64,000 bases of DNA, from the NCBI GenBank assembly GCA_043842855.1, contig JBBPJF010000003.1:186001-250000 (forward strand), written 5' to 3'. This document shows positions 54,626-64,000 of this stretch, piece by piece; position 1 is the stretch's first letter; the number at the start of each line of letters is the position of its first letter. The notes beneath the pieces were generated by a model. The model ran no database searches, was not told the DNA's origin, and saw only the letters and a program-made list of their open reading frames with translations. This DNA is from QFNR01 sp043842855. GTDB taxonomy: Bacteria > Pseudomonadota > Gammaproteobacteria > Burkholderiales > Neisseriaceae. The position numbers and the translations under genes are program-made.

Positions 54626-56524
54626 CTAGCCGGCTAAAATTAGTCGATTCATTCGCTTCACAAATTCGCTTGGATTATTTAATTTACCTCCTTCAGATAG
54701 AAGTGCTTGATCAAAAATCACTTCAGCTAATTCTGAAGCCTTTGCTTCATCCACTTCTCCTGCTACACGCTTAATCAGAGGATGATCAGGATTAATCTCC
54801 AAAACGGGTTTAGTACGTGAAAAATCTTGTGCACCTGCGGACTCTAGCATCCTCGCTAAGTGTTGACTCATCTCGTTTTCCCCCACCACCAAGCAAGCTG
54901 GACTTTCAGTCAAGCGCAAAGTAGTTCTCACTTCTTCTACCCTGTCTTTCAACGCTGTCTTAAAAGTATTAATAACTCCCTGATTAAGTTCATTCAATTC
55001 AGAAGTGGACTTGGGTGGAACAGAATCTTCACCTTCACTCTGAATCTGATCCAGCTTAAGTTCACCCTTTAGAACACTTGCCAAAGCTTTACCCTTGTAT
55101 TCATTTAAAGTGCCTGCCACCCATTCATCTACTCGATCAGTCAGTAGCAATACTTCAATCTTCTTCTTTAGAAAAACTTCAAGATGGGGGCTATTTTTTG
55201 CTGCTTCGTAAGTGTCAGCCGTAATGTAATAAATCTTCTCTTGGCCAGGCTTCATACGGTCTATGTATTGATCAAGACTTACATTCTGCTCTGAAGAAGT
55301 ATTTAAACTGCTGGCGAAACGACTCAAGCTAGCAATTCTTTCTTTGTTAGAAATATCCTCCCCAATCCCTTCTTTGAAAACAGCACCAAATTGTTCCCAG
55401 AATTGCTGGAACTTTTCTGTTTCCTTTTTGGAAAGTTGCTCAATCAAATCTAATATTTTTCTTACACTACCAGAGCGGATAACTTCTAAATCTTTACTTT
55501 CCTGTAAAAGTTCACGGGATACATTCAAGGGCAAATCATTACTATCAATAACCCCCCTAACAAAGCGTAGGTAAGAAGGCATTAATTTCTTTGTGTCATC
55601 CATAATGAAAACACGCCGCACGTATAGCTTAACTCCGTGTTGACTGTCACGATCATGTAGATCAAAGGGAGCTTGGTTAGGAATGTAGAATAACCCCGTG
55701 TAATCTTGTCTGCCTTCAACCTTAAAATGAGTCCAAGTCAGTGCTTGGCGAAAATCATGCGAAACGTGTTGGTAAAATTCTTGATACTGCTCAGTTGAAA
55801 TTTCGTTCTTAGACCGAGTCCATAGAGCTTGAGCCTGATTCACTGCCTCTAATTCATCAGAGGGTATCACTTTACCCTCATCATCATACTGAGGCGCTTT
55901 TTTCATGTAGATAGGAACCGAAATATGATCACTATAAGTGTTAACTATACGCCGTAACGTCCAATCTGAAAGTAGATCCCCCTGATCTTCTTTTAAATGT
56001 AAGATGATATCTGTACCCCGAGTTTCCTTGGTAATGGTTTCCACCTCAAATTGTCCTTTACCCTCACTGGTCCAACGCACCCCCTCATTTTCAGCTGTGG
56101 CAGAGCGAGTTTCCACAATTACTTTATCTGCAACGATGAAAGAAGAATAGAAACCTACACCAAACTGACCAATTAAATTAGCATCTTTCTTTTGATCTCC
56201 AGTTAGCTGTTCCAAAAAGGCCTTAGTACCTGATTTAGCAATCGTACCTAAATTTTCAATTACTTCATCTTGGGTCATCCCAATACCATTATCAGAAATG
56301 GTGATTGTCTTAGCCTCTGGTTGCGCAGTAATTGTAATTTTAAATTCAGTATCTTCACCTAGTAATTGAGGTTCGTTAAGTGCTCTAAAACGCAATTTGT
56401 CGATTGCATCCGCACTATTGGAGATTAATTCCCGTAAAAAAATCTCCTTATTAGAGTATAAAGAATGAATCATCAGATGAAGTAATTGCTCGACTTCAGT
56501 CTGGAAATGCAAAGTTTGTTTCAT
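54626..56524 (-). CDS. htpG: chaperone HtpG (Hsp90)
   Basis: 632 residues. The GHKL ATPase motifs are ELISNSADAIDKLRF near residue 35, DNGIGMT near 84 and GQFGVGFYSSF near 120. Middle and C-terminal dimer domains are intact. The length matches E. coli HtpG (624). Confidence 0.97.
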   Translation of the reverse strand: MKQTLHFQTEVEQLLHLMIHSLYSNKEIFLRELISNSADAIDKLRFRALNEPQLLGEDTEFKITITAQPEAKTITISDNGIGMTQDEVIENLGTIAKSGTKAFLEQLTGDQKKDANLIGQFGVGFYSSFIVADKVIVETRSATAENEGVRWTSEGKGQFEVETITKETRGTDIILHLKEDQGDLLSDWTLRRIVNTYSDHISVPIYMKKAPQYDDEGKVIPSDELEAVNQAQALWTRSKNEISTEQYQEFYQHVSHDFRQALTWTHFKVEGRQDYTGLFYIPNQAPFDLHDRDSQHGVKLYVRRVFIMDDTKKLMPSYLRFVRGVIDSNDLPLNVSRELLQESKDLEVIRSGSVRKILDLIEQLSKKETEKFQQFWEQFGAVFKEGIGEDISNKERIASLSRFASSLNTSSEQNVSLDQYIDRMKPGQEKIYYITADTYEAAKNSPHLEVFLKKKIEVLLLTDRVDEWVAGTLNEYKGKALASVLKGELKLDQIQSEGEDSVPPKSTSELNELNQGVINTFKTALKDRVEEVRTTLRLTESPACLVVGENEMSQHLARMLESAGAQDFSRTKPVLEINPDHPLIKRVAGEVDEAKASELAEVIFDQALLSEGGKLNNPSEFVKRMNRLILAG

Positions 56525-57039
56525 ATTTAGTTACCCTGTAATTAGCTTGGGGTACACAATGAGGGTGTTTTACTTTTTTTCAAGCACTAGCAAGGAAGGA
56601 AATTAAATTTCCTAGCATAATCTCTACAAAGCTTCTATAGACAATATTTTCAACTCTAGTCATCTGAAAAGCAGAATAGAGAAAGCCAAAAATTTTTTAG
56701 TTACTCCGCAGTGCTCTAGCATATTCAAGGGCACAGCATTTTAATCAAGTGGTGCGAATTCCCCATCGAGCGTGCTAGCTCAAATGAAATGGATAACAAA
56801 TAGTTAGGTATAGCATTGAATATCAATACTGCTAAAAATAGCAGAGCATTCGCTTTAGGGCATGTTGCAGGTGCTATGAAGTACGTAAAAAACCTCCCTG
56901 TCACTGGACAGGTTGAACGATAGTGTAATGCCGAAAGAGCCGATCAACTTCGGTATGATTCGTCAAATCTCACTCTATAAGCGTGAATAATTTAGGCACC
57001 TTCGCAGGACAACCACTCTCAGTTTTAAATATCGATTTT
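56525..57039. other. 515-bp gap between rlmB and htpG with hairpins
   Basis: No coding frame. Hairpins: CCTGTC/GACAGG (56897-56912) and CCGAA/TTCGG (56931-56953); GGAAATTAAATTTCC is a palindrome at about 56599. They might be part of a small RNA or of an htpG leader; no Rfam-like family is recognised. Confidence 0.35.
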
Positions 57040-57795
57040 TTAGTTTGGAACCGATCTATTTAAGTGGTATTGCCGTTGGGTTTCAGCGAGCACAATTCCT
57101 GTACTAACTGCCACGTTCAGGCTTTGGGTATTTCCATACATAGGAATGCGGATTAGACTATCACAGTTTTCTGCAGTTAAACGTCTTAACCCCTTTCCCT
57201 CTGAGCCCATCACCCAAGCCATGCCGGAAGGTACTTTAACCTCATATAAGCTTTCCTTACCTTCTAGGTGTGTACCGTAAATCCAAATCTTTCTTTCTTT
57301 TAACCACTGAATGGTCCGTACCAGATTAGTAACCGTAATGTAGGCCAAGCTCTCGGCAGCTCCACAGGCTACTTTGCTAACTGTGCTATTGATACCCACA
57401 CTTTTATCCTTCGGCGCAATAACAGCATGCACACCCATGGCTTCTGCTACTCTCAAAGCTGCCCCTAGATTATGTGGATCAGTCACGCCATCCAAAAGCA
57501 AAAGCAATGGTGGTTCTTGAAGCGCATTCAAAAGATCTTCCAATGACTGTTGCAAACTAGCCGCTGTGGCAAAAGCTACTATACCTTGGTGTCTCACTCC
57601 AGGCGCCAGCGCTTGCAGACGATCCTGGCTTATTCTGTACACCTTCACCCCTTCTACTTTTGCTTTGGTTAAAACTTCCCGAGTTCTCGGATCATGCTTG
57701 CTTTCCAACAAGTAAATCTCGTTCAAACTGGAGGCGTTTTGCCATAAACGCGCATTGATAGCATGAAATCCTACTAATAATTTTTTGTTCTTCAC
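57040..57795 (-). CDS. rlmB: 23S rRNA (guanosine(2251)-2'-O)-methyltransferase
   Basis: 251 residues. N-terminal substrate-binding domain begins LVGFHAINARL; the SPOUT knot motifs are LDGVTDPHNLGAALRVAEA, WVMGSEGKGLRRL and IPMYGNTQSLNVAVSTGI. The start is GTG with GAGGA upstream. Methylates G2251 of 23S rRNA. Confidence 0.94.
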   Translation of the reverse strand: MKNKKLLVGFHAINARLWQNASSLNEIYLLESKHDPRTREVLTKAKVEGVKVYRISQDRLQALAPGVRHQGIVAFATAASLQQSLEDLLNALQEPPLLLLLDGVTDPHNLGAALRVAEAMGVHAVIAPKDKSVGINSTVSKVACGAAESLAYITVTNLVRTIQWLKERKIWIYGTHLEGKESLYEVKVPSGMAWVMGSEGKGLRRLTAENCDSLIRIPMYGNTQSLNVAVSTGIVLAETQRQYHLNRSVPN

Positions 57796-57927
57796 CTAGT
57801 CCTCACCTCAGCATGGGCTCATATCCAAATTAGATATCATCAGCATTCAATTTTACAATCATTCATTCTGTACATTGCTCGAACTTGAGTAGGCTCCACA
57901 ACCTTTAACGGTTTTTGAATGATTTAC

Positions 57928-58743
57928 TCATACGGGTTTTTGACAATTGGGACAAAAATAGCTGCTGCGCTGCCCAATTCGTCTATTTTCTATAACTGTT
58001 TCACATACCCTACAAGCCTTACCAGCCCGATTATAAACTTGTAATTTTTGAGCAAAATAGCCTAATTTACCTTCTGGCTGCTGGAAATCCCGAATAGTGG
58101 TTCCTCCTGAGCGCAACGCTTCTTCTAATACTGAGCGGATAGCTTTAATCAACCGATACAAAGAGCAAGCATCCAATTGTCCGGCCGGTGTCAGCGGATG
58201 TATCCGCGCACAAAACAAAGCTTCAGAGGCATAGATATTCCCAACGCCCACAATACAATGTGCATCCATAATTGCCTGCTTGATACCGAGCTTCTTGCCG
58301 CGAAACCTGCGTTGTAAGTAATCCACGCTCAATTCCTCGGAAAGTGGTTCTACTCCCAAATGCTGCAGAGGCTTAACCTGCTCCAATTGCTCAAACCACA
58401 GCCAACAGCCAAAACGTCGGCTATCGTTATAGCGCAGGATGGTTCCACATTTTAAGAATAGGTCGATATGGTCATGCTTTTCCGGCGGCACTTCAGTATG
58501 GAGTACCTTAAAAAATCCTGTCATCCCTAAATGAATCAGTATATAACCTTCCTCTAAGCTTAAAACAAGATACTTTCCTCGTCTCGATAAGGAACGAATA
58601 GGCACATGATGAAGCAGCGATATCTCGGGAGAAACTGGCCAACGTAGATTGGCACGCCTAACCTCACAACGCAAAAGGGTATTCTGCTGCAGGTAAAGCT
58701 CTAATTGTTGTTTAGTAGTTTCTACTTCAGGAAGTTCTGGCAT
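57928..58743 (-). CDS. mutM: formamidopyrimidine-DNA glycosylase
   Basis: About 271 residues from ATG 58743, which puts the catalytic Pro at position 2 and Glu at 3 (PELPEVET), as the mechanism requires; the frame open further upstream is not used. HLGMTGFF and NIYASEALF are conserved, and the C-terminal zinc finger has CRVC and CPNC. It removes 8-oxoguanine. Confidence 0.96.
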   Translation of the reverse strand: MPELPEVETTKQQLELYLQQNTLLRCEVRRANLRWPVSPEISLLHHVPIRSLSRRGKYLVLSLEEGYILIHLGMTGFFKVLHTEVPPEKHDHIDLFLKCGTILRYNDSRRFGCWLWFEQLEQVKPLQHLGVEPLSEELSVDYLQRRFRGKKLGIKQAIMDAHCIVGVGNIYASEALFCARIHPLTPAGQLDACSLYRLIKAIRSVLEEALRSGGTTIRDFQQPEGKLGYFAQKLQVYNRAGKACRVCETVIENRRIGQRSSYFCPNCQKPV

Positions 58744-58948
58744 AGGGCGCACTATGCCATTTTTTAGCCTTACTTGCCATAGAAAAAACTAAATATTGCC
58801 TAAAAAATTTAACTGTAAATTCAATTTTAGGTTTCAGGTTCAAACTATGACTTAATGAATATCGGTGAGCCTAAATTCCAAGCTGCTAACCTTACCGTAC
58901 ATGCTTTTACTATTTGGCTAACACGCTTTATAGTTTCCAGTTTGACTA

Positions 58949-60460
58949 ATGATTCAAATAGATACAGCTACTTTCTCTTTAAATGATCGATTAAGAAAAA
59001 CTGGTTTGACAGCAAGCACTATGGCTAAACTGCTTCTAAGCTGGCATACTTCTGCGTTCACTCAGATTAGAAAACTAAACCTCGCTGGCACCATACGAAA
59101 GGTTCCTCGATTAATACGACAGGATAGAAATCTCATGTCTAGATCCAAGCTGCTTTATAACCATCGACACCTTAAAAAATTAAACTCACGCCTTTTCCTG
59201 CGCAAGTCAAAGGCTACTAAAACTACAAAGGTTAGCGAAATTATAGAGCTGTTCGTGAAATGTTTATCAGTGTCCCCGGTACTCACAGGAGCTACATGGT
59301 GGACTATCAATTTTTTCTTTGCGCAACGCATTCAAGAAAAATATCTTAACTACTTCAATATTCATCCTGGACCTAGCGAACTTGCCTATAATAAATTTGC
59401 CCTTCCTCTACGTAGTTGGCTAATTGTGATAATAGTGTTACAGGTTTTCCTATTTGGATACTGCCTTACCTTGAAAAAAATCTCTGCTATAGATAGAATG
59501 GTATCGGGTGGTATCTTAAGCCCAAAAGTAATAAACCTCAGTATTGCCGCTCATGCAGCCGGCCTACTTGTCTTAGTCATTTCGTTTGCACTTTATCCAT
59601 CCTATTTTTTACCCCACCCTAGGGTGTTTGTATTTCTTTTATCCTTACCAACGGGTGTCGTGGCCTATTACACTTATCAAAAAATCTCAAAAAATCCTGG
59701 TTTTAAAAAAAAAATCAATAGAGCACCTTATCCAACCAACTCTTTCCGTCGACGCCTAGCTCCCATAGCAGATGGCTTGCGGCCCTACGCTATCTTTTTC
59801 GCCCTCTGGTTCTATTTTTTCTTCCCAAATGCCTCTAATAATCTAGACACCTTCCAAGTCTACACTTTAATAATATCAACTTGGACTACCTTCGATCCTC
59901 ATCTCACTTTAAGAAATCTCAAACTTATCTTCTGGGTCTTTATAAGCACTGCAATTATGCCATGGCCTATAATTCAGCTCATAGGATCTTTAGAGAAATC
60001 CGACGGATCTGCTAGCTTAAAAAATTTTCTTCTTTTGCTAGCATGCTTGCTTATACCCTTTTTTGTCATACTGGACACGGCAATTCTTGAGACTCCTACA
60101 GAGTTTTTCATTCCTCCTAGCTTTGAATATATTGCTTTTTCCTATCCATACCCTAGAGCTCTGGGAAAACAGGATTCCAATTCTGCTGAAAACGATCAAT
60201 ACAATTTAAGGCTAGACTTCAAAACGCCCAATCCCAGCTACGATAATTTAGTGGGGCAAAAGCCTGTCATCATCCCTTTCTATGATGACCAGGCTTATTA
60301 TGTGTTTCCTTGCGAGTATAAGGGAGATGTCATGAAATGTTTTCCCGAAGGCAAAGCGAGAATACCAATTATCATCCAAAAAAGTGATGTGCTTAGGATT
60401 AGACCTTATTGGGAAGCTACCTCAGTAGACAGACCCCCTCATTCAATCAACCATAAATAA
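58949..60460 (+). CDS. polytopic membrane protein with C-terminal two-Cys domain, copy 1
   Basis: 503 residues, unrecognised family. A basic, Leu-rich N-terminal extension of about 90 residues (RKLNLAGTIRKVPRLIRQ) is unique to this copy. Some seven hydrophobic helices span about 100-375. A soluble C-terminal domain (about 400-485) has LDFKTPNPSYDNLVGQKPV, IIPFYDDQAYYVFPCEYKG and CFPEGKARIPIIIQ; its two Cys probably form a disulfide outside the cytoplasm. IQEKYLNYFNI after helix 1 matches the other copies. First of a tandem triplet; no ribosome site is obvious, and later ATGs are possible starts. Confidence 0.7.
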   Translation: MIQIDTATFSLNDRLRKTGLTASTMAKLLLSWHTSAFTQIRKLNLAGTIRKVPRLIRQDRNLMSRSKLLYNHRHLKKLNSRLFLRKSKATKTTKVSEIIELFVKCLSVSPVLTGATWWTINFFFAQRIQEKYLNYFNIHPGPSELAYNKFALPLRSWLIVIIVLQVFLFGYCLTLKKISAIDRMVSGGILSPKVINLSIAAHAAGLLVLVISFALYPSYFLPHPRVFVFLLSLPTGVVAYYTYQKISKNPGFKKKINRAPYPTNSFRRRLAPIADGLRPYAIFFALWFYFFFPNASNNLDTFQVYTLIISTWTTFDPHLTLRNLKLIFWVFISTAIMPWPIIQLIGSLEKSDGSASLKNFLLLLACLLIPFFVILDTAILETPTEFFIPPSFEYIAFSYPYPRALGKQDSNSAENDQYNLRLDFKTPNPSYDNLVGQKPVIIPFYDDQAYYVFPCEYKGDVMKCFPEGKARIPIIIQKSDVLRIRPYWEATSVDRPPHSINHK

Positions 60461-60509
60461 TTACAGGCTTAACCCAGCTTAATTACCCCGAGCACTATGT
60501 ATGACGTAT

Positions 60510-61715
60510 ATGAAACCATTTATTAATGGCTCTTATATAAAAAAACTATTCTCCAAGACAAAAGCAAGCATGGACGAGAAGTTAGACTCCTCGATTGAAA
60601 AAGCATTAATACCCTCACCTGAAGAAAAGCTACCTTGGGAAAGAATGACACAAGTCGCCAGTATCTTGGGTGTAGTTTTCATTGTTATACCCTTACTTTG
60701 CAATCTCTTATTTTATTTTATTGAACAACGTTATCTTAAGTACTTTAACATTCTTGGCACTTCCTTTCAGCTAAGATTCAATAAAACAACCATACAATTT
60801 TCCGCTCTATTTCTTGTAATTCTATTTCTCCCCTGGCTAGTCTCCTATCTGCTAAAACTGTTCGTTTCGCCCTTTGTTAACTTGAAAGAAAGTAGCAATT
60901 GCTTTCTAAAGCTCAATCTGTTCTACCTAATAGGGGTACTTTTAGTTTCCCTGTACCTGTTGTGTATGGGTATCGCCTGGTGGTGGGCCATCTTACCTAT
61001 GGCACTTTGCACACTATTAGCAGCTTATCAAACCTACATCCACCTATCCCCTGACCACAAGCTCTCATTTTGCAAATTTGTCAGACTATACATGTATTTT
61101 TTCCTTCTAGCAGTGTTCCCTTATTCCCTCAGCGAGGGCTTCTGGTTAAAGTTTTTTGGACTATCACTCGCACAAATACAAACTACTTTTCCCTTTAAAC
61201 TGTGGTTTTATATTTTGGTACTAGTGCTTCAGTTGATGATCTCCTTTATCACTTTCCCCATCATTAGAGGAGAGAAACTACATCATGGTACAACTTTTTG
61301 GGTAATGATACTTTTCCCCCCTGTTCTTTTTTACTTCGGTTGTCAAGTGCTGCTCAACTCAACTTTCCTCCCAGATGAGCTGTTTGTTCTCTCACGCTTT
61401 GATCAATATGCTCTGAGCTATCAACGTCATACCCAATCTGAATCAGATCAGGTACAGATAAAGCATCGTTATCAATTGCTCTTGGACTTTAAAGCACCCA
61501 ATCCCAGCTACGATAATTTAGTGGGACAAAAGTCTGTCATCATCCCTTTCTATGATGACCAGGCTTACTACGCGTTTCCTTGCAACTATAAGAATGAGCC
61601 TAGGGAATGTTTTCCTGAATCAAGAGAGACAACACCAATTATCATCCAAAAAAGTGATGTGCGTAGGATTAGGCCCTATTTAGAAGATAACTCAGTAAAC
61701 AAATCTCCTCATTAA
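60510..61715 (+). CDS. polytopic membrane protein with C-terminal two-Cys domain, copy 2
   Basis: About 401 residues from the ATG at 60510, the residue conserved with copy 3; an in-frame ATG three codons upstream is not conserved. A 50-residue cytoplasmic start with EEKLPWERM leads into six or so helices, with IEQRYLKYFNI after the first. The C-terminal domain keeps LDFKAPNPSYDNLVGQKSV, IIPFYDDQAYYAFPC and CFPES, then IRPYLED. The DNA around its start is nearly identical to that of copy 3 (CTTAACCCAGCTTAATTACC). Confidence 0.75.
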   Translation: MKPFINGSYIKKLFSKTKASMDEKLDSSIEKALIPSPEEKLPWERMTQVASILGVVFIVIPLLCNLLFYFIEQRYLKYFNILGTSFQLRFNKTTIQFSALFLVILFLPWLVSYLLKLFVSPFVNLKESSNCFLKLNLFYLIGVLLVSLYLLCMGIAWWWAILPMALCTLLAAYQTYIHLSPDHKLSFCKFVRLYMYFFLLAVFPYSLSEGFWLKFFGLSLAQIQTTFPFKLWFYILVLVLQLMISFITFPIIRGEKLHHGTTFWVMILFPPVLFYFGCQVLLNSTFLPDELFVLSRFDQYALSYQRHTQSESDQVQIKHRYQLLLDFKAPNPSYDNLVGQKSVIIPFYDDQAYYAFPCNYKNEPRECFPESRETTPIIIQKSDVRRIRPYLEDNSVNKSPH

Positions 61716-61778
61716 ATCAACTAAAATAATTAAAAACTTAACCCAGCTTAATTACCCCCATCACCATGAGTGACTCAT

Positions 61779-62942
61779 ATGAAACAATTTATTAATAGCT
61801 CTTATATAAAAACACTATTCTTCCAAACAAAAGCATGGATGGAGAAGAAGTTGAACGGCCTGGCTGAAAAAGCATTAACTACCTTGCCTGAAGAAAAATT
61901 ACCTTGGGGAAAAATAGCATTAGTCGCCGCTGTAGTGAGTGTAGTTTTCATGGTTATAACCTTATTTTTTAGTCCCTTACTTTATTCTATTGAACAAAGG
62001 TATTTTAAATACTTTAATGTTCCTCTTACTTCCTTTAACCTCACGCTTAGTCGTGCGAGCCTAGCCTTACTTCTTTCCCTTCTTATTACCCTTTTCGCTC
62101 CTTGCTGTATATATGTATTGAACAAGCTTCCTTCCTATACTGACAAAAAAAACTTAAACTTATTTTCTAAAATAAATCTGTTATATATATTGTGGATCCT
62201 TGTAACCACGCTCGTTTCGTTTTGCTGGGAGCCTTTAGCTTTATTAGTTTACTTTTTCCAATTTCTTTCCTCCTTCGTAACCACTTGTCTAATTCCCAAA
62301 TCTATCTACTCTACCCATAACCCAGCTCGATACAATTTTTTCAAACTATGGCTGTATTTTGTTTGCTTGACCTTCCTGCCCCTTTTCTTCAGTCTGGCTT
62401 TCTGTATAGAAATTTTCGGTGTAGATTGTTTTAAAGTAGGAGACCCTTTCTTCTCAAACCTAATAGTTAGAGAGATATTCTCATGCTTTCAAATTGCATT
62501 ATTAGTTATTGCAATCTTACACTACAGATCACCTAACTCGACTAGCAAATGGTTACTTCTATCCGTACCTAGCCTTATTCTTTTTGGTTTTGCCTGTTAC
62601 TTTCTAATAAAGCCAGCCCTACTATCAGACACTACATTCGTCCTCTCACGGTTTGACCAATACGCTCTAAGCTATCAACGCCAATCGAGTCGAACACACT
62701 CAGAAGCACAATATCAATTGGTCTTAGACTTCAAAACACCTAATTCTAGCTATGGTAGTTTAGTGGGACAAAGACCCGTGGTCATCCCTTTCTATGACAA
62801 CCAAGCTTACTATGTGTTTCCTTGCAAATATAAAGAGAATATTATGAAATGTTTCCCCGAAGGCAAAGCGAGAATACCAATTATCATCCCAAGAAGCGAG
62901 GTGATTAGGATTAGACCCTATCCAAATGACTACACTAGGTAA
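61779..62942 (+). CDS. polytopic membrane protein with C-terminal two-Cys domain, copy 3
   Basis: About 387 residues from ATG 61779, three codons after an in-frame GTG. It shares the N-terminal SSYIKTLFFQTKAWMEKKL and EEKLPWGKI with copy 2, IEQRYFKYFNV after helix 1, diverged helices in the middle and the constant C-terminal domain (LDFKTPNSSYGSLVGQRPV, IIPFYDNQAYYVFPC, CFPEGKARIPIII). Ends and C-domain are conserved more than the membrane core. Confidence 0.75.
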   Translation: MKQFINSSYIKTLFFQTKAWMEKKLNGLAEKALTTLPEEKLPWGKIALVAAVVSVVFMVITLFFSPLLYSIEQRYFKYFNVPLTSFNLTLSRASLALLLSLLITLFAPCCIYVLNKLPSYTDKKNLNLFSKINLLYILWILVTTLVSFCWEPLALLVYFFQFLSSFVTTCLIPKSIYSTHNPARYNFFKLWLYFVCLTFLPLFFSLAFCIEIFGVDCFKVGDPFFSNLIVREIFSCFQIALLVIAILHYRSPNSTSKWLLLSVPSLILFGFACYFLIKPALLSDTTFVLSRFDQYALSYQRQSSRTHSEAQYQLVLDFKTPNSSYGSLVGQRPVVIPFYDNQAYYVFPCKYKENIMKCFPEGKARIPIIIPRSEVIRIRPYPNDYTR

Positions 62943-63251
62943 CCTAGTATCACTGCTGTTTATCAAAGACTGCATCAACTGTGGACTCTTGACTGAATAA
63001 AATTTCTCAGACTCTAAGAAAATAACCCAGCAAGAGAAAGGCTGAAAAAATGAAAGAGACACTTTGCTCGCTAGTTTCCAGGAGCCGCGTCCTAGTAGAA
63101 AGAAGCCTATACCCCTAAATGGAGTATTACTCACCTCATGACTTAAAGGTGCTCTTTACCTGCCTAGCATTGAAAAACTAGAAAGCCGCCTGACTCCTTG
63201 TAAGGAATGATTTCACTATCGGTCAGGCCTCAGGGTTATATTTAATACTGC
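62943..63251. other. gap after the membrane-protein triplet
   Basis: 309 bp with only a 22-codon plus-strand frame at about 63050 (MKETLCSLVSRSRVLVERS) following AAAGG; not recognised. It separates the triplet from the convergent broken gene. Confidence 0.35.
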
Positions 63252-63275
63252 AAAAAAGCGAGTTAAAGCTTTTTT
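63252..63275. terminator. bidirectional terminator between convergent genes
   Basis: AAAAAAGC (63252-63259) and GCTTTTTT (63268-63275) form a perfect 8-bp stem, with a T run on either strand. It suits both the plus-strand triplet and the minus-strand gene from the right edge. Confidence 0.75.
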
Positions 63276-63321
63276 ATCCATCAGAGTAGTTTTTCTTTTC
63301 TGCCACTGAAACTAGCACTGC

Positions 63322-64000
63322 CTAGTCTTGTCCAGGTTCCCATAGCACAAGATCTCCCAGAGACTCAAAGCTAATGAAAATTTTACTAGACTTTCTGTTG
63401 TAGCTTGGCCTTAAAAAATAGGCCTCCCAGCCATTTTTCACGGGACTGTTACACAAAATATTTAGCAGCTTTGTCTGATGATCATTTTCTTTCTTTTGCA
63501 AATGTATCAAATCCTGTTCCTCCCTAGAACAATTCTTCGAATCTTCAATAATGGTATGCTTCAATTGATTAGGCAAAAATATCGATACCTGTTCTTGTTC
63601 TAGCTTATTGTAAAAATTAAGGAACCATCCACGCTTTCCTCGGTTAATGCTACCCCGCCCGAAATGTACTCCTCTAAAACTTTGATTCTGATAAATTTTA
63701 TCAAAGCGCTAAAAGAAATCCTTGTAACGGTAGCTACCCTCTCTCGAAATAGTAAATTTGAGTTTAGCGAATTCCTTCCAGTCCATCCTTCCTGCTACAA
63801 CCTCTTTTTGAGCAAACTTATAGCTAGCAACTAGCCCTTCTAAGGTATTTACACAGTAAGAACTTCTCTTATGCTTATCTGTATCAGACGCCACTTCTTT
63901 TACCTGCTCATAGTTGCTAGCTGACCCTATCGTATTAGCGTCTGTGGCAGAATTACATAGATACGTATGGACTCCCTGGTTTAATTCTTCTGTCCCCGGT
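63322..64000 (-). pseudogene. unrecognised gene entering from the right edge, broken by in-frame TAG
   Basis: One minus-strand frame is open from the window edge for 96 codons (ELNQGVHTYLCNSATD, SYCVNTLEGLVASYKFAQK, FAKLKFTISREGSYRYKDFF) to a TAG at 63709-63711. It then continues in the same frame for 128 more codons (RFDKIYQNQSFRGVHFGRGS, RGWFLNFYNKLEQEQ, WEAYFLRPSYNRKSSK) to the stop at 63322. The even composition and shared frame indicate a single former gene of more than 220 codons. The 5' end is outside the window, and no domain is recognised. Confidence 0.65.

Noticed and set aside
54201..64000. Genetic code change with TAG as a sense codon
   Set aside because: Ordinary genes here end in TAG (purF, the PilX-like gene, bamD, the Nudix gene). 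Only limited readthrough or nonsense mutation remains possible.

Overview
The window reads as chromosome of a proteobacterium from the beta/gamma group. Betaproteobacteria fit best: purF-cvpA-SPOR protein-folC are together, the ADP-heptose cytidylyl-type domain is a stand-alone rfaE2/hldC, bamD and rluD are divergent, dapA is followed by bamC, and rpsF-rpsR-rplI are linked. The DNA is AT-rich (roughly 40 percent GC by eye). Three reading frames are broken by single in-frame TAG codons, there are other decayed gene pieces, and there are tandem families of lineage-specific membrane proteins. That mix is typical of host-associated or intracellular bacteria with relaxed selection, but the sequence alone does not name the genus.

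Layout. 1-7233: tail of a Nudix CoA pyrophosphatase, then a convergent block on the minus strand (purF, cvpA, dedD-like, folC, a YgfX/CptA-like protein, a conserved acidic protein, argS). 8074-10021: three tandem DUF805 membrane proteins. 10664-17095: the most unusual accessory block, on the plus strand. It holds a PilX-like minor pilin, a 988-residue secreted Ser/Gly-repeat protein with a glycine-zipper end, and a family of small tail-anchored proteins (two copies of type A, one type B, then decayed copies of both). 17388-25784: argC, rfaE2 and an oligopeptide ABC operon with two oppA genes. 25987-30006: hemW, rdgB, bamC, dapA. 30722-33596: a type IV major pilin, rluD and bamD. 33655-36146: greB-uvrB. 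36710-43276: a LoiP-like M48 protease, a possible Tli4-type immunity-like protein, grxB, recR, ybaB, dnaX and mltB. 43378-44729: ribosomal proteins L9, S18 and S6. 44850-46829: an OPT peptide transporter. 47702-53582: glutamate synthase gltD and gltB. 53847-54581: a structured inverted-repeat element and a nonsense-interrupted lipoprotein. 54626-58743: htpG, rlmB, mutM. 58949-62942: three tandem polytopic membrane proteins sharing a C-terminal two-cysteine domain. The right edge carries a broken gene entering from outside.

How it fits together. Most of the window is housekeeping: purine, folate, arginine, lysine and glutamate synthesis, DNA repair, translation and outer-membrane assembly. Peptide uptake is well supplied (Opp with two binding proteins, plus OPT). 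The accessory parts look like surface or envelope functions that expand by tandem duplication and then decay. The best candidate for an undescribed system is 11759-17095. There a secreted repeat protein ending in a glycine zipper is translationally coupled to a duplicating family of tail-anchored membrane proteins, which resembles a toxin with an immunity array; that reading is inference. A second candidate is the membrane-protein triplet at 58949-62942. In dnaX a run of nine A lies where one-base slippage would produce a gamma-type product.
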